Of a stretch of DNA of 64,000 bases, positions 18,407-25,699 are shown piece by piece. The DNA comes from Gordonia mangrovi (lineage in GTDB: Bacteria; Actinomycetota; Actinomycetes; Mycobacteriales; Mycobacteriaceae): assembly GCF_024734075.1 (NCBI RefSeq), contig NZ_CP102850.1, positions 1,240,001 to 1,304,000 of the forward strand, in the 5' to 3' direction. Position numbers and translations under genes: made by a program. The stretch's first letter is position 1. Each line of letters begins with the position of its first letter. The notes beneath the pieces are model-generated. The model saw only the letters and a program-made list of their open reading frames with translations, ran no database searches and was not told the DNA's origin.

Positions 18407-18760
18407 TCACTGCGGAACCGGAACCGCCATGTCGGCGTACTCCGGGTGCTGGCTGATGAACCGCTGCACGTAGGAACACACGGGCACCACCTGCTTGCCC
18501 GTGGCACGGATGTCATCGAGGACCACGCGCACCAGTTGCCCGGCATAGCCGTGCCCACTGAACTGCTCGTGGATCACAGTATGGGTCAACACAACCTGAT
18601 AGGGCTCCGACACGTAGTCGAGGTAGCCCACCACCTGGTCTGCGTCGGTCGGATAGTCCCCGGATTCCGCCGCAGAGCCGCTGGAATCCACACTCAAGAT
18701 CGCCTCGTACCGCTCCTGAGCAGGGGAATGATCGATCCTCAGACTCCTGTCATTCGCCAT
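18407..18760 (-). CDS. GNAT-like N-acetyltransferase, short form
   Basis: This is a 117-aa protein of the small YjdJ/NATD1-type GNAT family. The conserved run VVLTHTVIHEQFSGHGYAGQ is the acetyl-CoA binding region, followed by VVPVCSYVQRFISQHPEYAD, which is characteristic of this short family. The ATG at 18760 is preferred; a further in-frame start at 18784 adds eight residues. It lies alone between senX3 and gpmA on the minus strand. The acetyl acceptor is unknown. Confidence 0.85.
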   Translation of the reverse strand: MANDRSLRIDHSPAQERYEAILSVDSSGSAAESGDYPTDADQVVGYLDYVSEPYQVVLTHTVIHEQFSGHGYAGQLVRVVLDDIRATGKQVVPVCSYVQRFISQHPEYADMAVPVPQ

Positions 18761-18786
18761 GGCATCCAATGTAGCGCGACTCACAT

Positions 18787-18836
18787 GATTCCCACCATGC
18801 CGTTTTCATTACAGGCCCAACGGCATGGTGGAAATC
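18787..18836 (-). terminator. Long hairpin terminator after gpmA
   Basis: An 18-bp stem with one mismatch, arms 18787-18804 and 18819-18836 (core CCACCATGCCGTT / AACGGCATGGTGG), lies about 30 bp past the gpmA stop on the minus strand, with a 14-base loop. This is the expected position for a transcription terminator. Confidence 0.7.
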
Positions 18837-18864
18837 GGGGGTCGGCGACATCCGCCGGATCGAC

Positions 18865-19611
18865 TCACTTCTGCCCCTGCGCCGCCACCGCGGCGGCGCC
18901 GGCGGCAGCTGCCTCCGGGTCGAGGTACGTGCCACCCGGGTTGAGCGGCTTCAGATTCTCGTCGAGGTCATAGCGCAACGGGTTGCCGGTGGGGATGTTG
19001 AGTCCGGCGATGTCGGCGTCGGAGATGTCGTCGAGGTATTTGACCAGCGCACGCAGCGAGTTGCCGTGCGCGGCGATCAACACCGTCTTGCCGGCCGTGA
19101 TGTCGGCGGCGATGGTCTCGATGAAGTACGGCACCATCCGTTCCACCACGTCCTTGAGGCATTCGGTCAGCGGCACCTCGTCGAGGTCGGCGTATCGCGC
19201 ATCGCCGGTCTGGCTGTATTCCGCATCGGGGTCGATCGGTGGCGGCGGGGTGTCGTAGCTGCGGCGCCACAGCATGAACTGCTCGTCGCCGAACTCCTCT
19301 TTGATCTCGGCCTTGTTGAGGCCCTGCAGCTTGCCGTAGTGGCGCTCGTTGAGCCGCCAGTCACGCGTCACCGGAATCCAATGCCGGTCGGCCTTGTCCA
19401 GCGCGATCTGGGCGGTCTGGATGGCCCGACGCAGCAAGGAGGTGTAGAGGATGTCGGGCAGCACATCGTGCTCGACGAGCAGTTCGCCGGCGCGCACCGC
19501 CTCGGCCTCACCCTTCTCGGTGAGTGCCACATCGACCCACCCGGTGAACTGGTTGGACGCGTTCCATTCGCTCTCGCCGTGCCGCATCAGGATCAAGGTG
19601 CCGTTGGTCAT
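18865..19611 (-). CDS. gpmA: 2,3-bisphosphoglycerate-dependent phosphoglycerate mutase
   Basis: This glycolytic enzyme interconverts 3- and 2-phosphoglycerate through a phospho-histidine. The 248-aa protein starts [20 protein letters not shown] with the catalytic R10-H11-G12, followed by [15 protein letters not shown], the [13 protein letters not shown] block and the second histidine in [16 protein letters not shown]. The ATG at 19611 is chosen over an upstream start at 19629 because it gives the standard N-terminus. It is the counterpart of gpm1 (Rv0489). The C-terminus ends in an Ala-rich tail. It marks the left border of the conserved block next to the accessory region. Confidence 0.96.
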   Translation of the reverse strand: MTNGTLILMRHGESEWNASNQFTGWVDVALTEKGEAEAVRAGELLVEHDVLPDILYTSLLRRAIQTAQIALDKADRHWIPVTRDWRLNERHYGKLQGLNKAEIKEEFGDEQFMLWRRSYDTPPPPIDPDAEYSQTGDARYADLDEVPLTECLKDVVERMVPYFIETIAADITAGKTVLIAAHGNSLRALVKYLDDISDADIAGLNIPTGNPLRYDLDENLKPLNPGGTYLDPEAAAAGAAAVAAQGQK

Positions 19612-19640
19612 GGGTAGAGTTTCGCACAATCACCGGCACG

Positions 19641-20297
19641 TCACCTGCTCGCGCGACGCGCGAGGAGATCGGTCGCGCCCAGTGACCAGACGGTCAGATA
19701 GGCGAGCCCGAAGAACGCCGCCACGGCCACCGCGACACCGGTCGACTCCACCTCCGCCAGCGGCGACCGCACCCACTCCAGTGTCGACGCGACCACCGCA
19801 TCCGGCCTGGTCACCAGGTCCCACGAGTTCCACCGCTGGAAGCGCCCGATGACTATGCCCACGGCACACAACCCCACCGAGACGGCGACGACGGCCCAGC
19901 CCGCGAGCACGCCGTGGTCGCGATCGACCCGCCGATGCACGAGCAGCATGGACACCACACCGAGCATGATCCCGGTCCAGGCGGCGAACCCATACTGCAG
20001 GACGTGCCGCCACAGGTCGACACCCTGACCGAGGTGGACCAGGTCGGTGACCAGGTAGGGCGCGTTCGGCAAGAACGCCAGCCAGCCGAGGCCGACGGGG
20101 ATCAGCCAACCGCGCCGACGGATCACGACGAACGCCAACGCGAAGGCCATCGGTATCCACGCGAGGAAGAGATTCCAGACCAGGAATCGCGTCGGATAGG
20201 TCAGCGGTGCGGCCGGGTCGGTGACACCGAGTGCCACGGTGAGTCCGGTGGTGGCCAGCAGTGCGCCGAGCAGGATCACCGTGCGCGCGTCCGTCAT
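19641..20297 (-). CDS. DUF1361 family membrane protein
   Basis: This is a 218-aa integral membrane protein with about seven hydrophobic segments. The DUF1361 hallmarks are present: FLVWNLFLAWIPMAFAL, then GWLAFLPNAPYLVTDLVHL and GRFQRWNSWD. The frame is open upstream, but the ATG at 20297 starts directly at the first membrane helix (MTDARTVILLGALLATTG). It ends 29 bp before the gpmA start on the same strand. The family has no assigned function. Confidence 0.85.
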   Translation of the reverse strand: MTDARTVILLGALLATTGLTVALGVTDPAAPLTYPTRFLVWNLFLAWIPMAFALAFVVIRRRGWLIPVGLGWLAFLPNAPYLVTDLVHLGQGVDLWRHVLQYGFAAWTGIMLGVVSMLLVHRRVDRDHGVLAGWAVVAVSVGLCAVGIVIGRFQRWNSWDLVTRPDAVVASTLEWVRSPLAEVESTGVAVAVAAFFGLAYLTVWSLGATDLLARRASR

Positions 20298-20399
20298 CGG
20301 ACCAGTGTGCCCGAACGCGCTGCCCGACACGGGCATCGATCCGGTCACCGCCGCAGCGAAATCGCGCGAACACCCGCGAACAGGTCTAGTTTCACTCTC

Positions 20400-21836
20400 A
20401 TGACCGTCGGCGCGGATTCCGGCGCGACCGGTGCCGCCACCCCCGAACAAGCAGAGCTCAAACGCGTTCTCGGCCCGAAGCTGTTGCTGTTGTTCATCAT
20501 CGGCGACATTCTGGGCACCGGCGTCTACGCGCTGACCGGTCAGGTGGCCGGCGAGGTCGGCGGCGCGGCCTGGCTACCGTTCCTGATCGCCTTCGCGGTC
20601 GCCACCCTCACCGCATTCTCTTACCTCGAACTGGTCACCAAGTATCCACAGGCCGCCGGCGCCGCGCTGTACGTGCACAAGGCCTTCGGAATCCACTTTC
20701 TGACCTTCATCGTGCTGTTCACGGTGATGTGTTCGGGCATCACGTCGGCCACCACGGCATCGCGTGCCTTCGCCGCGAACATGCTGACCGCATTCAGCGG
20801 CGGCGACGAGCCGGACTCCACCAGTCCCGCACTGCTGTTCTGCGCGATCGGGTTCCTGCTGCTGGTGATGTTCATCAACTTCCGCGGGGTGGCCGAGGGT
20901 GTCGGCACCAACGTGGTGCTGACTCTGGTGGAATTGTCCGGTCTGCTGCTGGTGATCTTCATCGGCTACTGGTTCATCGTCGGCGGCAACGCCGAGCACT
21001 GGGATGCGGTGGTGGCGTTCGACACCGCCGCGGACAAGAACGCCTTCATCGCCGTGTCCGCCGCGACGGCGCTGGCCTTCTTCGCCCTCGTCGGCTTCGA
21101 GGACTCGGTGAACATGGCCGAGGAGTGTAAGGAACCGACCCGCATCTTCCCGAAGGTCATGCTCACCGGGCTGGGCCTCACCGCGGTGGTCTACGTGCTG
21201 ATCGCGATCGCGGCCGTCGCGATCGTCCCGGTCGGCGATCTCGCCGACAGTGACACGCCACTCGTCCAGGTGGTCGAGACCGCGGCGCCGGACTTCCCGA
21301 TGACCGAGTTGGTGCCCTGGATCTCGATGTTCGCCGTCGCCAACACCGCGCTGATCAACATGATGATGGCCAGCCGCCTGCTCTACGGGATGGCCAAGCA
21401 GGGTGTGCTGCCGAAGTTCCTGGCCTACGTCCACCCGGGTCGTCGGACCCCGTTCGCGGCGATCATCTTCACCACGGTCATCGCGCTGTGTCTGCTCGTC
21501 TACGTCAGTTCCGACCCGGACAGCAACGTCGTCGGCCTCCTCGGCGGCACCACCGCGCTGCTGCTGTTGGCCGTGTTCACCGTGGTGAACGTGTCGGTGC
21601 TGGTCCTGCGGCGAGACAAGGTGGAACACAAGCACTTCCAGACCAACATCGTGTTCGCCATCCTGGGTGCGGTGACGTCGGGCGCGCTCACCCTGCCGTT
21701 CGCCCGCGCCGACAACGAGCAGTATGTGATCGCCGGTTGGCTGCTTCTACTCGGGGTGATCCTGTGGGCCGTCACCTACTGGTGGCACCGACGTCACCCG
21801 GTTGGCGGGAATCGTCACCTCGAAGACGTGAGGTGA
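20400..21836 (+). CDS. APC-family amino acid permease
   Basis: This is a 478-aa secondary transporter of the amino acid-polyamine-organocation family with about 12 membrane segments. The first helix carries LLLLFIIGDILGTGVYALTG, whose broken GTG motif is the substrate-binding hallmark; ALVGFEDSVNMAEECKEP is the usual helix 6 to 7 loop. The ATG at 20400 is chosen although the frame is open far upstream; no strong ribosome-binding site is visible. It is divergent from the DUF1361 gene. The substrate is probably an amino acid or related amine. Confidence 0.88.
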   Translation: MTVGADSGATGAATPEQAELKRVLGPKLLLLFIIGDILGTGVYALTGQVAGEVGGAAWLPFLIAFAVATLTAFSYLELVTKYPQAAGAALYVHKAFGIHFLTFIVLFTVMCSGITSATTASRAFAANMLTAFSGGDEPDSTSPALLFCAIGFLLLVMFINFRGVAEGVGTNVVLTLVELSGLLLVIFIGYWFIVGGNAEHWDAVVAFDTAADKNAFIAVSAATALAFFALVGFEDSVNMAEECKEPTRIFPKVMLTGLGLTAVVYVLIAIAAVAIVPVGDLADSDTPLVQVVETAAPDFPMTELVPWISMFAVANTALINMMMASRLLYGMAKQGVLPKFLAYVHPGRRTPFAAIIFTTVIALCLLVYVSSDPDSNVVGLLGGTTALLLLAVFTVVNVSVLVLRRDKVEHKHFQTNIVFAILGAVTSGALTLPFARADNEQYVIAGWLLLLGVILWAVTYWWHRRHPVGGNRHLEDVR

Positions 21837-21904
21837 GTTCCTCGGGCTGAGTGGGCGCGTTGGGAGGCGAGCTTGCGGGGCCGGCGCACCCATTCAATAG
21901 CGGC

Positions 21905-22222
21905 TCAGAGGTCGAGTTCGAGCTCTGCAGACCGTGAGCGCGAGACACAGACCAGCATCACCTGATTCGACCGGCGCTCTTCGTCGGTCAGCAACGAGTC
22001 ACGATGGTCAGGGCAACCTCGCAGAACCGCGGTCTCGCAGGTGCCACAGATGCCGACTTCACACGAACTCGGCACGGCGACGCCTGCCTCACGCAATGCC
22101 TCCAGTACTGTCCGATCAGGCGCCACCGTCGTACTGACCTGTGATCGGGCCGCCGTCACCGTGAACTCGCCCTCGGCGGAGGTGGTCGCCTCCGTCGGCG
22201 ATTCCGCGTGTGCGCTCTGCAT
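21905..22222 (-). CDS. Stand-alone 2Fe-2S ferredoxin of the phthalate-reductase C-terminal type
   Basis: This is a 105-aa plant-type ferredoxin. Cysteines at 54, 59, 62 and 92 (CEVGICGTC and later VCVSRS) follow the C-x4-C-x2-C pattern. The sequence, including PDHRDSLLTDEE and the ending LELDL, is that of the C-terminal domain of phthalate dioxygenase reductase and vanillate demethylase reductase. Here that domain stands alone, without the flavin and NAD domains. The ATG at 22222 has GGAGGGA upstream. It is divergent from the binding lipoprotein gene across a 384-bp gap. The nearest Rieske oxygenase gene, about 12.7 kb away, is a plausible electron acceptor; this is inference. Confidence 0.85.
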   Translation of the reverse strand: MQSAHAESPTEATTSAEGEFTVTAARSQVSTTVAPDRTVLEALREAGVAVPSSCEVGICGTCETAVLRGCPDHRDSLLTDEERRSNQVMLVCVSRSRSAELELDL

Positions 22223-22606
22223 CACAATCCCTCCGGCATTGCTCGGTCGCGTTACCCACCTCGAACCGTCGCGGCCCGCTGGCCAGCCTTCAAGGTACTC
22301 CGACATTCGATGATTTACTGTACTTCAATTCAAGTATCAACGGTAGATGTTTCTCAACACCTGGCGCGGTCCACGCCCAACGCCCCTCCTGCCGCCATCA
22401 CCCGAGTCCGCGGGATCGGGTACCACATCCGATCGACCGGACATACCACCCTCTCACCACGATGAATCGTGTCGCGAACACCCTGAGGTCCCGCGAGGTT
22501 GCGCGGGAGTCAGACTTTTTTCAGTGTCAGGGGTCACACTTTCTAGAGAATCCGTGTAAGGTACTTACTTGATATACAGTCCACTTCCAACGATGGAGAT
22601 GTGCAG
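22223..22606. promoter_or_regulatory. Divergent control region between ferredoxin and binding-protein genes
   Basis: This 384-bp gap has no credible gene. It is more AT-rich than its neighbours and holds several symmetric elements: the near-palindrome TACTTCAATTCAAGTA (22321-22336, 14 of 16 positions symmetric), AGTGT/ACACT arms at 22523-22540, and GTAAG-GTA-CTTAC (22556-22568). The hexamer TATACA at 22573-22578 is a possible -10 box for the binding-protein gene, but I found no matching -35. The gap most likely carries both divergent promoters and their operators. Confidence 0.5.
22321..22336. promoter_or_regulatory. Candidate operator palindrome
   Basis: TACTTCAATTCAAGTA is symmetric at 14 of 16 positions. 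It lies about 100 bp upstream of the ferredoxin start. Its 3' part, ATTCAAGT, recurs at 31064-31071 in front of the ABC transporter operon, which hints at shared control. The regulator is unknown. Confidence 0.4.
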
Positions 22607-23650
22607 ATGAGGTTCCGCAGATTCGTTTCGGGCGTCGCCCTTGTGGCAGCGGCGACAACGATGGCCGCGTGTGGCGGCGATTCCGGCTCGGCCATGAACG
22701 AAGACGGCAACATCGAGGTGCAGATCGGTCGCGCCCCGGCGTTCCCCCAATTCCCGTTGTTCGTCGCCGAGGAGAAGGGATTCTTCACTGAGGGCGGCCT
22801 CGCACCCGAGTTCGTCGGCATCAAGAGCGGGCCCGAACAAACCGCTGCGCAGGTATCCGGCCAGCTCGACATCGTCGACAATGTGCCCAACAACCTCCTG
22901 CCGATCATCGACAAGGGGACCGACCTCAAGGCCTTCACTGCGGTCACCAAGGCCTCGCAGTTCGACATCATCGTCCGGTCGGACTACCCGATCACCGCAG
23001 CGCAAGGCGACTGGCAAGAAACGATGAAGCAGCTCGAAGGCGCCAAGGTCGGTGTCATCGCCCGCGGCACCGGAGCCGAGGACATGGCACGCACCCTGTT
23101 CCAGGAGGCCGGCGTCGATCCCGAGCGCCAGACCTACATCGCCACCGGCCTGCCCGCCACGACCATGGCCGCGATGCAGAACGGCCAGATCGATATGGCG
23201 ATGACCATCGAGCCCGGCATCACGCAGGCGACCCAGAACGGACTCGCCAAGGCGCCGTTCTCGCTGCGTGACGGCGAGGGACCGGAAAGCCTCATGTGGC
23301 CGGGCGTCATCGGCACGGTGACCGCCGAGTACGCCGAAGCCAACCCCGACGTGCTCAACCGGTATGTCGACGTCATGACGACCACCTTCGACTGGATGAA
23401 GGATCCCGCCAACCGCGATGAGGTCATCGAGCTGCTGCAGAGCTCGCTCTCGGTCCCCACTGACACCGCTGATGCGTTGTACGACAACAGCATGGACAAC
23501 TTCGCAGACCAGGTGCCCCTCACCGATGAGGACATCTCGGAACTGACGACGGCCGCGCAGTGGGTCAAGAGCACCGGCGACGTCTCCAAGGATTACACCG
23601 GCGAGGACTTCACCATTCGAGTGGACACGGCAGGGAGTGAGGGCCAGTGA
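22607..23650 (+). CDS. ABC transporter substrate-binding lipoprotein (NMT1/SsuA type)
   Basis: This is a 347-aa extracytoplasmic binding protein of the NMT1/SsuA-like family, which takes up sulfonates, taurine, nitrate or thiamine precursors and also aromatic compounds. A lipoprotein signal is clear: RFRRFVSGVALVAAATTMA then the lipobox AAC with Cys22. The mature protein opens VQIGRAPAFPQFPLFVAEEK and has the typical QLDIVDNVPNN segment. ATG 22607 is chosen over the in-frame GTG 22601 because GGAG sits 8 bases before it. It begins a plus-strand operon and probably works with the ATPase and permease at 29.2-30.9 kb. The ligand is unknown. Confidence 0.88.
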   Translation: MRFRRFVSGVALVAAATTMAACGGDSGSAMNEDGNIEVQIGRAPAFPQFPLFVAEEKGFFTEGGLAPEFVGIKSGPEQTAAQVSGQLDIVDNVPNNLLPIIDKGTDLKAFTAVTKASQFDIIVRSDYPITAAQGDWQETMKQLEGAKVGVIARGTGAEDMARTLFQEAGVDPERQTYIATGLPATTMAAMQNGQIDMAMTIEPGITQATQNGLAKAPFSLRDGEGPESLMWPGVIGTVTAEYAEANPDVLNRYVDVMTTTFDWMKDPANRDEVIELLQSSLSVPTDTADALYDNSMDNFADQVPLTDEDISELTTAAQWVKSTGDVSKDYTGEDFTIRVDTAGSEGQ

Positions 23651-24111
23651 CAGGCGAGCGCACCGACACACACCCCGACGTAACCCACGACGTCCGGGAG
23701 CTGGTGCACCAGGTCTTCGAGGCATGGAGCAGCGAGGACCCGGAACTGGTGGCCGCGCGATTCCACCCGGACGCGACCTTCTTCGACAGTGTCAACGGCC
23801 AGTTCGAGGGCCGTGAGGCCATCAAGGCGTTCTACGCACGCAGCCTCGACGCATGGGATGATCAGCGTAGCCGCGCCACCCGAGTCTGGGTCGACGGCGA
23901 CACTGCGGCATGCACCTGGACCATGACCGGACGCATGAAGGGCTCGAAGTTCGGCGACAAGCTGGCCGGACGGAAAGCACGCATCGACGGGATGGCCTGG
24001 ATCTCGTTCCGCGACGGACTCGTGGTCCACGACGAGGAGTACTTCGATCGACAAGCTCCGATGGCGTCGCTGGAGGGCCAAGGATTTGTCCTCCCCCGTC
24101 ATGGTGAGTGA
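23647..24111 (+). CDS. NTF2/SnoaL-like protein
   Basis: This is a 154-aa protein with one NTF2-like (SnoaL) cone fold: ELVHQVFEAWSSEDPELVAA, RFHPDATFFDSV, QFEGREAIKAFYAR and later ACTWTMTGRM. Proteins of this fold include isomerases, hydratases and binding domains. Its GTG start overlaps the stop of the binding-protein gene (GTGA), so the two are translationally coupled. It resembles the NTF2-like protein at 41818 (AWSS, a V-x-G-x-x-EG-x-E-x-I block and TWTMT in both), suggesting duplicated pathway parts. Its reaction is unknown. Confidence 0.82.
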   Translation: MTGERTDTHPDVTHDVRELVHQVFEAWSSEDPELVAARFHPDATFFDSVNGQFEGREAIKAFYARSLDAWDDQRSRATRVWVDGDTAACTWTMTGRMKGSKFGDKLAGRKARIDGMAWISFRDGLVVHDEEYFDRQAPMASLEGQGFVLPRHGE

Positions 24112-24460
24112 CACCCAACGCTGGCCCAAGTGGGTTTATCGTGACAGCGACGAACCCGATTACCGGTTCACCCTGGCCAATGAGCGGACATTTCTCGCGT
24201 GGATTCGCACCGCGCTGGCGATGGTCGCGGCCGGGGTGGCCGTGAACGCCTTCGACCTGGGCATCCCACGGGCCGTTCAGCACCTGATGGCCGCAGCGCT
24301 GGTGTTTCTCGGCATCCTGTGCGCCGGGGCGTCGTGGTCCCGATGGGCTCGGGCCGAGTACGCACTGCGACGCGGCCGGCCGCTGCCGGCCTCGTGGACG
24401 TCAGCGATACTGGCGGCCGCGATCGTCGTGCTCGGCCTGATCCTGCTCGTGGTGCTCTGA
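24101..24460 (+). CDS. DUF202 (YidH-type) membrane protein, first of pair
   Basis: This is a 119-aa membrane protein with the family signature FTLANERTFLAWIRTALAM and three hydrophobic segments, ending SAILAAAIVVLGLILLVVL. I choose the ATG at 24101; it overlaps the preceding gene by 11 bp, and a GTG at 24104 or a TTG at 24086 are alternatives. It is the third gene of the operon that begins with the binding lipoprotein. The family has no assigned function. Confidence 0.82.
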   Translation: MVSDTQRWPKWVYRDSDEPDYRFTLANERTFLAWIRTALAMVAAGVAVNAFDLGIPRAVQHLMAAALVFLGILCAGASWSRWARAEYALRRGRPLPASWTSAILAAAIVVLGLILLVVL

Positions 24461-24465
24461 AGAGC

Positions 24466-24774
24466 GTGGACGACGAAGGCATGGCAGCCGACACCGGGGT
24501 CGCCGACGAACGGACCTCGTTGTCCTGGCAACGCACGGCCCTGGCGGTCATGGCCGGCGGGGCGATCATGTGCCGCCTCATGGTCGACAACTGGGGCATC
24601 TGGTCGGTGGTCCCGCTGGTTGCGGGCCTCGGACTGGGTGGTTGGTCGTTCGCCGAGGCGCGACTGCGCCACCCTCGTCAGCGCAGTCGTGGCGGTAGGG
24701 CCGCGCTGCTGGTCGCCCTCGCCGTGGCCGTCCTCGGATTGTGCGAGGCGATCGCACTGGTCACCGGAACCTGA
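24466..24774 (+). CDS. DUF202 membrane protein, second of pair
   Basis: This is a 102-aa second DUF202 protein: ERTSLSWQRTALAVMAGGA is the signature and two more hydrophobic stretches follow. The tandem pair is common for this family. Start choice is GTG 24466, 5 bp after the previous stop; ATG 24481 is the alternative. It closes the plus-strand operon, and a strong hairpin follows. Confidence 0.78.
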   Translation: MDDEGMAADTGVADERTSLSWQRTALAVMAGGAIMCRLMVDNWGIWSVVPLVAGLGLGGWSFAEARLRHPRQRSRGGRAALLVALAVAVLGLCEAIALVTGT

Positions 24775-24827
24775 TGTCGCCGGGCTGAACAGCCGTTCGA
24801 CAAACCAGACCACACGACCACAGCAGT

Positions 24828-24858
24828 GGGCCCGGACACCGATCGGGTGTCCGGGCCC
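24828..24858. terminator. Bidirectional hairpin terminator
   Basis: A 13-bp perfect stem, GGGCCCGGACACC / GGTGTCCGGGCCC (24828-24840 and 24846-24858) with a 5-base loop, lies between two convergent genes, the DUF202 pair on plus and the short-chain dehydrogenase on minus. It can serve both operons. Confidence 0.75.
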
Positions 24859-24876
24859 CTGTCGTCGACCTCGTCG

Positions 24877-25653
24877 TCAGTGCTGAGATGTCCCACCGTC
24901 GATCGAGATCGCCTGCCCCGTGATGCCCGACGCAGCATCCGAGGCGAGGAACACGGCAGCGGCGGCCACCTCCTCGGGTAGCACCGGCCGCTTGATGGCC
25001 GCCTCGCGGCTGTAGCTCGCCACCACCTCGTCGACGCCGGACATGCCCTGCCCCTTGCCGGCACGATCGTTGACCTGGTCGGTCACCACCAGACCGGGGC
25101 ACAAAGAGTTGACGGTGACACCCTCGGTACCGACCTCTTGGGAGACCGACCGGGTCAGGGTGGTGATGGCCGCCTTGTTCGCGGCGTACCCGCCGATCCC
25201 GGGCCGACCACGCTTGCCCTCGACCGAGGACATGCACAGAATGCGTCCCGACCGCTGTTCGAGCATGTACTTGAGGGACCGCCGGATCCCACGGAAGGTA
25301 TGTGTGAGATTCAGATTCAGCTCGAGTTCCCACTCGTCGTCATCCATCACCGCGATCTGGCTCGACTTCCCGACGCCGCCGGCGTTGAGCACGGTGATGT
25401 CCAGGCGCCCCTGCCACGCCTGCGCCGCGTCGATCAGCCGGTCCAGGTCGGCGCGGCTGGTCACGTCGGCGGAGACGAAGCGTGCCCGGTCGCCTGCGCC
25501 GAGCTCGGCCAGCGCCTTCTCGCCAGATTCGGCACTGCGGCCGCTGATCACCACCAGCGCGCCCTCGTCCAGGAATGCTCGGGCGATCGCCTTGCCGATT
25601 CCGGCCGTTCCGCCGGTGATCACCGCCACCTTGTCTTGCAGCACACTCGTCAC
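24877..25653 (-). CDS. Short-chain dehydrogenase/reductase
   Basis: This is a 258-aa classical SDR. The cofactor motif is VAVITGGTAGIGKAIARAFL, the NAG motif is TVLNAGGVG, and the catalytic residues are the Ser in CMSSVEGKRG and the YAANKAAI Tyr-Lys pair. The C-terminus is typical (ITGQAISIDGGTSQH). The GTG start at 25653 gives TSVLQDKVAVITGG; an upstream extension to 25779 runs into the sulfatase gene. It is the last gene of the ATPase-permease-kinase-sulfatase-SDR series. It may oxidise an alcohol exposed by sulfate ester hydrolysis; this is an inference from position. Confidence 0.88.
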   Translation of the reverse strand: MTSVLQDKVAVITGGTAGIGKAIARAFLDEGALVVISGRSAESGEKALAELGAGDRARFVSADVTSRADLDRLIDAAQAWQGRLDITVLNAGGVGKSSQIAVMDDDEWELELNLNLTHTFRGIRRSLKYMLEQRSGRILCMSSVEGKRGRPGIGGYAANKAAITTLTRSVSQEVGTEGVTVNSLCPGLVVTDQVNDRAGKGQGMSGVDEVVASYSREAAIKRPVLPEEVAAAAVFLASDAASGITGQAISIDGGTSQH

Positions 25654-25699
25654 GTAGTCCTCCGTCGTTCGTTGTATCTGAATTCGTTGTGGGTGAACG

